DNA from: Bdellovibrionales bacterium
GTDB lineage: Bacteria > Bdellovibrionota > Bdellovibrionia > Bdellovibrionales > UBA1609
DNA length: 7,398 nt
Assembly: GCA_020435025.1 (NCBI GenBank)
Contig: JAGRAG010000246.1
Span: 1-7,398, forward strand
Direction: 5' to 3'
A program made the translations under genes and the position numbers. The notes under the pieces were generated by a model that was not told the origin of the DNA, did not search any database, and saw only the letters and a program-made list of their open reading frames with translations. Positions 1 to 4,666 of the stretch are shown one piece after another (the stretch's first letter is position 1; each line of letters starts with the position of its first letter).

Positions 1-10
1 TCATCACGAA

Positions 11-412
11 TTAACGAAGGGACTTAAGAGTTTGCAAGGCGGTTTTAAAGAGTTCTTTTTTATGAGAGTCTTCTAAATCCAAAACCACTTTATGGAGAGA
101 GGCTTCCGCCATTTGATAAGAACACCCCGCCGGAACCCCTAAAACCTCATAAGCATCATAAGACTGACCTTGAAACACAAAGTGAGCGTTGAGAGAACGC
201 GCTCCTGGTGGTTCGCTTTCCACAGTCTTCTTTTCGACTTCTTTAAGGTTATTTGTCGCCACCGGGGTCATTCCAGAAGAGAAGGATCGCCCTCTTCTTT
301 CATTAATCATGGTCGAATGGTTGCGAGAGGAACGAGATCTCCACATGTAAACCATAAGCAACAAAAGTACGACTCCGTTAATAAGTAGGAAATTTTTTAT
401 TTCCAAGACCAT
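11..412 (-). CDS. Membrane-anchored small protein with HPD-less J-like domain
   Basis: A 133-residue protein of unknown role. Residues about 8-24 are a hydrophobic segment (FLLINGVVLLLLMVYMW) followed by Arg-rich RSRSSR, suggesting a single membrane anchor with the rest on the cytoplasmic side. A polar linker (about 28-78) leads to residues 83-133, which resemble the start of a DnaJ J-domain (YDAYEVLGVPAG, then a helix). The HPD tripeptide needed to stimulate Hsp70 is absent, so a normal co-chaperone role is unlikely; protein-protein contact is the better guess. The ATG at 412 sits almost directly behind AAGGGG, an unusually tight spacing; the TTG two codons on has 6 nt spacing and may be the true start. 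It is divergent from mrp. A downstream minus-strand gene may begin in the first few bases of the window. The ORF is convincing, the J-like call moderate. Confidence 0.7.
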   Translation of the reverse strand: MVLEIKNFLLINGVVLLLLMVYMWRSRSSRNHSTMINERRGRSFSSGMTPVATNNLKEVEKKTVESEPPGARSLNAHFVFQGQSYDAYEVLGVPAGCSYQMAEASLHKVVLDLEDSHKKELFKTALQTLKSLR

Positions 413-535
413 CCCCTTAAAAGTGTTTCGATTTTCCTAGTTTAACCTATTTTAGCCATTGTCGCGAGTCATTTTGATTTGACCGATGCCCTTACCTCAA
501 GCAATTTAGCATTTCAAAGCTATGGAGGCAGTCAT

Positions 536-1333
536 ATGGCACAAAACCCTTTTGATAATCAGCAGGTCGTACCCGGTATAAAGAAAATTATTGTTGTCGG
601 CTCCGGCAAAGGGGGGGTTGGAAAATCAACCGTTTCGACGAATTTAGCTTTAGCCCTAAAAAAGTTAGGATTTAAAGTCGGACTCCTCGATGGCGATCTT
701 TATGGTCCTAGTGTTCCCCGTATGTTTGGGGCCCTTCATCAGCGCCCTGCTGTCACAGCTGATCAGAAAATCATTCCAATTGAACGTTATGGACTGAAAT
801 TAATGAGTATGGGTTTTCTTGTCGAAGAGGACAATGCTCTTATCTGGCGAGGCCCCATGTTGTTTAAGGCGATTGATCAATTCTTTAAGGATGTCCAGTG
901 GGGAGAGTTAGACTATTTGGTCATTGATCTCCCTCCCGGAACCGGTGACGTTCCTTTAACCATGGCACAGAAGGTTCCCATAAGTGGTGCCGTTACCGTC
1001 TGCACTCCTCAAAATCTCGCTCTCATCGATGCCAAAAAAGCCATCGACATGTTTAGGAAAATGGAGGTCCCGATGGTTGGTGTTGTCGAAAATATGGCCT
1101 ATATGTTGGCCCCAGGAAGCAGTGAAAAGATTCAACTGTTCCCTAAAGGTGAGCTTGATAGCTATTTGGAAAAAGAACAGATTCCGAAAGTGACCCAAGT
1201 TCCTTTCAACACCCATGTCTCTATTGCGAGTGAATCCGGAATCCCAACAATGGAGAGCTACCCAGACAGTGAGGAGGGAGCCTCGTTCTTAAGCCTTGCT
1301 AAAGCAGTTGTTGAAAAAGTCCCCGTATCATGA
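536..1333 (+). CDS. mrp: Mrp/ApbC-family P-loop ATPase (Fe-S carrier family), CxxC missing
   Basis: A 265-residue cytoplasmic ATPase of the Mrp/NBP35 family, whose known members carry and deliver iron-sulfur clusters. Visible motifs: deviant Walker A GKGGVGKST (24-32), LLDGDLYGPSVPRMFG (50-65), Walker B region VIDLPPGTGD (129-138), and TPQNLALIDAKKAIDMF (157-173). The frame stays open upstream to a TTG at 479, but the ATG at 536 is preferred because GGAGG (524-528) lies 7 nt before it and the protein then begins as short Mrp proteins do. The N-terminal MIP18/DUF59 domain of E. coli Mrp is absent. More unusually, the CPxCG cluster-binding site expected after VENM(S/A)Y is replaced by APGSS (192-196); the only cysteine is C156. 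The family is certain, Fe-S transfer is not; a MinD/ParA-like or cluster-independent role is possible. It overlaps the MOSC gene by ATGA. Confidence 0.93.
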   Translation: MAQNPFDNQQVVPGIKKIIVVGSGKGGVGKSTVSTNLALALKKLGFKVGLLDGDLYGPSVPRMFGALHQRPAVTADQKIIPIERYGLKLMSMGFLVEEDNALIWRGPMLFKAIDQFFKDVQWGELDYLVIDLPPGTGDVPLTMAQKVPISGAVTVCTPQNLALIDAKKAIDMFRKMEVPMVGVVENMAYMLAPGSSEKIQLFPKGELDSYLEKEQIPKVTQVPFNTHVSIASESGIPTMESYPDSEEGASFLSLAKAVVEKVPVS

Positions 1334-2157
1334 ATCGTGTTTCACAACCTCTGTCCGTCACCTCCTGCTGGATCTATCCTATTAAATCCTGTGCAGGAGT
1401 TTCCGTTGGCCAGATCGATATTCGAAAAAGAGGTCCCGTTGGCGATCGTGAGTGGATGCTGATTGATGAAAGTGGTCAGTTTTTAACACAAAGAACTCTT
1501 CCTCAGTTATCCTTGATCCAACCTCGGCTCACAGACGATGCCATTGAGTTAACTGCCGATAGTTTCTCCCCCTACAAAGTTTCAAGAAAAACAAAAGGAC
1601 AAGAGCGAACGGCCCAAATTTGGGGTGACCAAGTTCTCGTCGAAGAACCCGACCCAGTTGCTTCAGAGTGGTTTTCAGAATTTTTAAAGCAATCGGTTCA
1701 CCTAGTTAAAATAGGTGATCGCTACAGCAGACCTCTGGCTGAAAAGTGGAAGATTGAAGATGGTGAAAACTCTTTAAGTGACGGCTTTCCTCTTCTGCTC
1801 GCCAACGAAACATCCCTTGAAAGTTTAAATAGTGAACTTGAGACACCGATTTCTATGAAGCATTTTCGACCCAACATCACCGTGCGGTCTCCCCTCTCGT
1901 TTGAAGAGGAAGATTGGCTAGAGTTACAAAGCTCTGATTCCACTTTCGTTATGACCAAACCCTGCACTCGTTGTGTTATGATCTGCAACAATCCCGAAGA
2001 AGGAATCCGAACAAGTAAAAATATATTACATAAGCTCGGAGAGCTTCATCGATTTGAAAACAAAATCACATTTGGCATCAATCTTGTTCCCTTAAAAGAC
2101 AGCCCGCTTAAAGTGGGCGACACCCTCAAAGTCATCGCTATTCGACAACAACGATAA
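1330..2157 (+). CDS. MOSC-domain protein (YcbX/mARC-like), probable molybdenum-cofactor enzyme
   Basis: A 275-residue protein with both halves of the YcbX/mARC family. The N-terminal MOSC_N barrel shows YPIKSCAGVSV (16-26), then GDREWMLIDESG and LTQRTLPQLSLIQPRL. The MOSC domain shows SDGFPLLLANETSL (from 150), HFRPNITV (178-185) and KPCTRCVMIC (210-219). By family analogy C215 in the R-C motif is the likely molybdenum ligand. Relatives reduce N-hydroxylated compounds with an electron-transfer partner. The C-terminal 2Fe-2S ferredoxin domain of E. coli YcbX is absent, so a separate electron donor would be needed. The start overlaps the mrp stop (ATGA), pointing to translational coupling; no strong Shine-Dalgarno precedes it. 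The 3' end overlaps the convergent lipoprotein gene by 20 bp. Pairing with mrp may reflect a shared cofactor theme, but that is inference; the substrate is unknown. Confidence 0.88.
   Translation: MNRVSQPLSVTSCWIYPIKSCAGVSVGQIDIRKRGPVGDREWMLIDESGQFLTQRTLPQLSLIQPRLTDDAIELTADSFSPYKVSRKTKGQERTAQIWGDQVLVEEPDPVASEWFSEFLKQSVHLVKIGDRYSRPLAEKWKIEDGENSLSDGFPLLLANETSLESLNSELETPISMKHFRPNITVRSPLSFEEEDWLELQSSDSTFVMTKPCTRCVMICNNPEEGIRTSKNILHKLGELHRFENKITFGINLVPLKDSPLKVGDTLKVIAIRQQR
2102..2118 (-). terminator. Possible weak terminator for the lipoprotein gene, inside the MOSC gene
   Basis: GCCCGCT (2102-2108) pairs with AGTGGGC (2112-2118), giving a 7-bp stem with one G-T wobble and a 3-nt loop. Read on the minus strand it is followed by TGTCTTTT, a weak T tract. 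The position, 20 bp past the lipoprotein stop codon and inside the 3' coding end of the MOSC gene, fits a terminator for the minus-strand gene. It could equally be chance structure in coding sequence. Confidence 0.3.
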
Positions 2158-2947
2158 CGTCGTCACTCATCACTCCAGAATTCTTATCTTTAAATCGAAC
2201 TTTAAAAGTCGTCTTTGGTAATTCAGAATGAACGAGGTATAGGCTAAATATTCGATTGACGCTGTCATAGGACCAATTGGTTCCATCGGTCGAAATATCT
2301 ACATACTTGTCGGCCTGGTTGCACTTGCCCGGTGATTCCGTTCCAATATCTGCAGCACACCACTGGGCTCCCGCCGGCTCTAATCCAAAACTTTTTAAAT
2401 GAAAATTGCCATTAACACGTAGGCCATCAGACAACTGACCATTAAAGGACACTGCCGCAGAGATACCAACTGTTAAATGATGAACCCCACTGATCGCTCC
2501 ATCACTACCGTTACTAAAGTAAACCTTCTTAACTCCCGTGTCGGCGAAATCGCTCATCAGCAAACTGTTATAGGTGTAAACCTTAGTCGTAGAGTTAAAC
2601 GACCCTCCCGAAGGCATAACAGCAAAACTTGAGGTCGAATCGCAAGCAGCCGAGTCACCCAACTGATCGACGACACAATACCTGAGGTCGGAAGACGCTC
2701 CCTCCACATGAAGATCAATATAATCTGATCCCCCAACAAATCGAGTCGCTGAAAGGGACCCACTTTTATAAATCGTCATAATAGGAGTGCCTGGAATGGT
2801 CGTATCATTCTGCTCATCATTGGAGCCGTCATCACCTTGTGATGCATCCGTTAAAGTCTGATTTGTTGAACCATCATCCGAGCAAGCCATAAGGTGCCAG
2901 CTAAATGCGACAATCAATAGAATAAATACCCGATTTTTAAACTGCAT
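2138..2947 (-). CDS. Lipoprotein with two tandem beta-rich, cysteine-paired repeats
   Basis: A 269-residue predicted lipoprotein of unknown function. Residues 1-21 form a type II signal peptide (MQFKNR, hydrophobic stretch, HLMA) with lipidated C22; Ser at +2 favours the outer membrane. A low-complexity linker rich in S, D, N, Q and T follows (23-50). The rest is beta-rich and appears to be two related units: about 73-162 with C91 and C102, and about 178-269 with C197 and C209. Each has an aromatic residue before the first Cys (RYC, QWC) and similar endings (VKKVYFSNGSDGAISG against FKVRFKDKNSGVMSD), suggesting internal duplication and one disulfide per unit. The ATG at 2947 has GGGAGG 4 nt upstream and gives a normal-length signal peptide; the in-frame ATG at 2986 with GAGGAG is an alternative. 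It overlaps the MOSC gene 3' to 3' by 20 bp. Confidence 0.8.
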   Translation of the reverse strand: MQFKNRVFILLIVAFSWHLMACSDDGSTNQTLTDASQGDDGSNDEQNDTTIPGTPIMTIYKSGSLSATRFVGGSDYIDLHVEGASSDLRYCVVDQLGDSAACDSTSSFAVMPSGGSFNSTTKVYTYNSLLMSDFADTGVKKVYFSNGSDGAISGVHHLTVGISAAVSFNGQLSDGLRVNGNFHLKSFGLEPAGAQWCAADIGTESPGKCNQADKYVDISTDGTNWSYDSVNRIFSLYLVHSELPKTTFKVRFKDKNSGVMSDDVIVVVE

Positions 2948-3059
2948 GCTTCCTCCCATTCCCCTCACTAATAGAGCAAATGACATACCCAATCTCCTCA
3001 TAACGACAGCACCTTTGCCGTCAAGGGATCAACGGCTGTCAAATTTCTAATCAGTTTCT

Positions 3060-3075
3060 GTGGAGATATCTCCAC
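3060..3075. promoter_or_regulatory. Perfect 16-bp palindrome in divergent intergenic region (candidate operator)
   Basis: GTGGAGATATCTCCAC is a perfect inverted repeat with no spacer. It sits between the divergent lipoprotein gene (start 2947) and the plus-strand gene at 3122, 46 bp before the latter's start codon. Size, symmetry and position suit a dimeric regulator's operator. No regulator gene is adjacent, and neither gene shows a convincing -10/-35 pair here, so the role is inferred from position only. Confidence 0.4.
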
Positions 3076-3121
3076 TCACTTGGTCTCACTTTTGCTTATT
3101 TATTCACCAAAAGGAGACTCC

Positions 3122-3658
3122 ATGTCTTTTCTAAAATCACGCCAACGAGCCCTGATAGCTATGACCTTTTCATGGGCGGTATTCTTCCTTCTCGCCCACA
3201 CCGTCCAACAAGATTACAGATCTCTTTACGTAGAGCTCTTTAATGATGAGTCTCTGAAGTTAGAAATGGATCTCGATGTGGCGGAACAACAGTACTTAGA
3301 CCTTATACACTCATTTGACAAAGCCACTCGCCAATCGTCTCCAAGAAGCTTTTTAAATTCACTCAAACATTTTCACGTTTTAAATGCGAAGTTATATAGT
3401 ATTTCCATTGCCGATCGCTCTCTCCGAACAGAGGAGTTAGAAGCTCGTGCTCGTGAGTTAGCTCAAAAAACAGTAAAGCACTTCATCTCGCCATTTAACG
3501 AGCAGATAAAAAAAGTCGACGCCTCTATCGACAATGGTTCCCAACGCTCTGTGATAAAGCAGTTTGTAGCTGATTACGATGAATTTCAGCTTATCCACCA
3601 AGGCCCCTTTTCTTTGGGGCAAGTAGAACCTTTAACAACCCACATAATTGGTCTTTAA
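3122..3658 (+). CDS. Unknown protein with N-terminal membrane anchor
   Basis: A 178-residue protein I do not recognise. Basic MSFLKSRQR is followed by one hydrophobic segment (about 10-26, ALIAMTFSWAVFFLLAH), so it is probably an inner-membrane protein with its C-terminal part in the periplasm, or an exported protein with an uncleaved signal anchor. The remainder is cysteine-free, strongly charged and probably alpha-helical, including a segment rich in E, L and R around SLRTEELEARARELAQK. The frame is open from a TTG at 3080, but the ATG at 3122 is chosen because AAGGAG (3111-3116) lies 5 nt upstream and positive residues then directly precede the hydrophobic core. It is divergent from the lipoprotein gene and followed by another envelope gene of unknown function. 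No catalytic motif is visible. Confidence 0.72.
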   Translation: MSFLKSRQRALIAMTFSWAVFFLLAHTVQQDYRSLYVELFNDESLKLEMDLDVAEQQYLDLIHSFDKATRQSSPRSFLNSLKHFHVLNAKLYSISIADRSLRTEELEARARELAQKTVKHFISPFNEQIKKVDASIDNGSQRSVIKQFVADYDEFQLIHQGPFSLGQVEPLTTHIIGL

Positions 3659-3663
3659 ACAAT

Positions 3664-3691
3664 TTGTCCTGATTCAAAAACAAAGTAATAT
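3664..3691 (+). promoter_or_regulatory. Candidate sigma70 promoter for the gene at 3730
   Basis: TTGTCC (3664-3669), a 16-bp spacer and TAATAT (3686-3691) resemble -35 and -10 boxes. The pair lies just after the stop of the preceding gene and would give a leader of about 30 nt ending in the strong AGGAGG ribosome site. Each box matches the consensus at 4 of 6 positions, so this is plausible rather than proven. Confidence 0.45.
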
Positions 3692-3729
3692 AGGCCCTAC
3701 TCAAAACTTAAATCGTGAGGAGGGGCGCG

Positions 3730-4200
3730 ATGAAACACATATTCATCTTAATTGGACTATTGGTTCCTATTTCTAGCTTGGCAGCAATTACAGAATCGGA
3801 ACATCAAGTTAAAATTATAAAAAGACAAATCGATGTCATGGCACTAACACAAAAGTGTCTCAAAGATCTTGAACAAAAGACTTGGGGCTATATTTGTACC
3901 GTAAGTTCCGGGGAAGTTGCTTTTGATCTGCCGTTTGAGCCACTTTATAAAACGTCTCAACGGATCTACAAAGAAGAAATCAAAACCCCATTTAGAAGTG
4001 TCACTTTTCAATTTTCTGGTCTATTAAAAAGAGGCTTGAATCCCAATAGCGACACCTACATTTCTAATTTTTCCGTTGTCGTTGATAATGATCCGCAAGT
4101 TAAAGACCAACCTTCTCAAGCTGACGCCACCCGAGCTATTCAAGGCGTTCTTTCCCGAGTGACTCCTGTTTTATACCTCTACTATCAAGTGATCGAATAA
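3730..4200 (+). CDS. Small exported (probably periplasmic) protein of unknown function
   Basis: A 156-residue protein I do not recognise. Residues 1-19 (MKHIFILIGLLVPISSLAA) form a clear Sec signal peptide with likely cleavage after A18 or A19 and no lipobox, so the product is periplasmic or secreted. The mature part has exactly two cysteines, C43 and C56, which could form a disulfide after export. A charged helix-like start (ESEHQVKIIKRQIDVMAL) precedes a mixed, probably beta-containing body with alternating hydrophobic stretches such as VTFQFSGLL and YISNFSVVV. The frame opens at a GTG (3715), but the ATG at 3730 is chosen because AGGAGG (3718-3723) lies 6 nt upstream and the earlier codons would include that site. 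It probably has its own promoter and is followed 6 bp after its stop by a strong hairpin. Confidence 0.78.
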   Translation: MKHIFILIGLLVPISSLAAITESEHQVKIIKRQIDVMALTQKCLKDLEQKTWGYICTVSSGEVAFDLPFEPLYKTSQRIYKEEIKTPFRSVTFQFSGLLKRGLNPNSDTYISNFSVVVDNDPQVKDQPSQADATRAIQGVLSRVTPVLYLYYQVIE

Positions 4201-4206
4201 AATACT

Positions 4207-4231
4207 GGGTACCTGCTTTGAGCAGGTGCCC
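4207..4231. terminator. 10-bp hairpin after the 3730-4200 gene; possibly bidirectional terminator
   Basis: GGGTACCTGC (4207-4216) pairs along its whole length (one G-T wobble) with GCAGGTGCCC (4222-4231) around a TTTGA loop. On the plus strand the tail (CGTCTCCCATTGTCTTTT) is only modestly T-rich. On the minus strand the tail AGTATTTTATT is better, so the hairpin may also stop minus-strand transcripts arriving from mltD, which has no intrinsic terminator of its own nearer by. Confidence 0.6.
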
Positions 4232-4495
4232 CGTCTCCCATTGTCTTTTACAGAAACACTTTTCTTATTTTTCCGTATCATATTGAGGAAAGCTGAAAAT
4301 CTGTTAGACCTTTTAGACTCATTGCGTTATTCTTGAATGGCATACACAAGGAGGACGTATGAAAGTTAACCCGATGGAGTGGCGCAGAGATCCTCCTCCG
4401 GAGTAGCGAGGGTTCAAGCGCATAGTAAGATTTCCGTCGAACCACTAACAAAAAGGAGTTCTATTTAAAAAACTCACAATCACATAGGATGACAC
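4232..4495. other. Long intergenic stretch before the riboswitch
   Basis: No long coding frame occurs here on either strand. The stretch holds the 15-codon ORF at 4359-4406 with its self-pairing ribosome site, a short stem GGTTC (4411-4415) with GAACC (4439-4443), a competing stem AGTGG (4378-4382) with CCACT (4442-4446), and a second unassigned GGAG (4454-4457) with no start codon at proper distance. A direct repeat TTAGAC occurs at 4304-4309 and 4313-4318. I find no strong promoter; TAGGAT at 4485-4490 is the best -10-like match before the riboswitch, with only a poor T/A-rich -35. Confidence 0.4.
4359..4406 (+). CDS. Possible 15-residue peptide ORF with self-sequestered ribosome site
   Basis: ATG to TAG encodes MKVNPMEWRRDPPPE. 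A very strong Shine-Dalgarno, AAGGAGG (4348-4354), lies 4 nt before the ATG. The ORF's own end contains TCCTCCT (4391-4397), exactly complementary to AGGAGGA (4349-4355), so the RNA can fold to hide its own ribosome site. It lies about 100 nt upstream of the GEMM-I aptamer. It could be a small peptide, a leader peptide, or part of a structured RNA in which the 'ribosome site' is only a helix strand. Real translation is unproven; the good SD-ATG spacing is the main support. Confidence 0.35.
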   Translation: MKVNPMEWRRDPPPE

Positions 4496-4600
4496 GTTAG
4501 TGATTCCTAACTTTGCTCAAGGCAAACTTACAGAAATGTAAGGACGCAAAACTAAAGGGACGTCGCACAATGCACGTTAGCCAGTTGCCAAAGGTTAATA

Positions 4601-4639
4601 GGGCCAATGGTTATTTAGAGGGAGTTGGAACCACGGCCC
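4601..4639 (+). promoter_or_regulatory. Alternative hairpin between aptamer and terminator (possible switching element)
   Basis: GGGCC (4601-4605) plus TGGTT (4608-4612) pair with AACCA (4629-4633) plus GGCCC (4635-4639), a 10-bp stem with a small internal loop. It shares 4601-4602 with aptamer helix P1 and 4637-4639 with the terminator stem, so it cannot coexist fully with either. This is the layout of an expression platform, but it may simply be a stabilising 3' stem. Confidence 0.5.
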
Positions 4640-4662
4640 GCCGCGGACGGCGGGTTTTTTTT
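4637..4662 (+). terminator. Strong intrinsic terminator of the riboswitch RNA
   Basis: CCCGCCG (4637-4643) pairs perfectly with CGGCGGG (4648-4654) around a CGGA loop and is followed by eight T (4655-4662). It works on the plus strand only, as no T tract lies on the other side. It ends 4 bp before the stop codon of the convergent mltD gene, so it both ends the riboswitch RNA and shields mltD from antisense transcription. Confidence 0.92.
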
Positions 4663-4666
4663 GCTT

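Larger units (their letters stand above)
4496..4662 (+). ncRNA. Orphan GEMM-I cyclic-di-GMP riboswitch RNA (merRNA-like)
   Basis: The aptamer spans about 4506-4602. It shows the GEMM-I hallmarks in order: GGCAAAC (4521-4527), a perfect hairpin CTTACA/TGTAAG (4527-4542) capped by a GAAA tetraloop (4533-4536), GGACGCAAA (4542-4550), a second arm CTAA (4552-4555)/TTAG (4577-4580) with inner stem CGT-GC/GC-ACG around ACAAT, and GCCAGTTGCC (4580-4589). An outer P1 helix with small bulges is formed by 4506-4515 with 4589-4602. The position matching the ligand-contacting G20 of the Vibrio Vc2 aptamer appears to be G, favouring cyclic-di-GMP over cGAMP. The RNA ends at an intrinsic terminator with no sense-strand gene after it; mltD converges from the other side. 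The 5' end is uncertain (4490-4500 assumed). Bdellovibrio is known to make such a free-standing riboswitch RNA, merRNA, in huge amounts in attack phase. Confidence 0.88.

Noticed and set aside
479..535. 19-residue N-terminal extension of Mrp from a TTG
   Set aside because: No ribosome site precedes the TTG, while the ATG at 536 has GGAGG at ideal spacing.
3601..3620. GCCCC/GGGGC hairpin as terminator of the gene at 3122
   Set aside because: It lies inside the coding end, has no T tract behind it, and is followed by more than 30 bp of coding sequence.
4410..4446. GGTTC...GAACC as the T arm of a tRNA
   Set aside because: The loop is far too long and no acceptor, D or anticodon arm can be built around it.
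4493..4580. Direct repeat CACGTTAG (4493-4500 and 4573-4580) as an attachment or duplication site
   Set aside because: The second copy is part of the conserved riboswitch fold and no mobile gene is present; 8 bp is short enough for chance.
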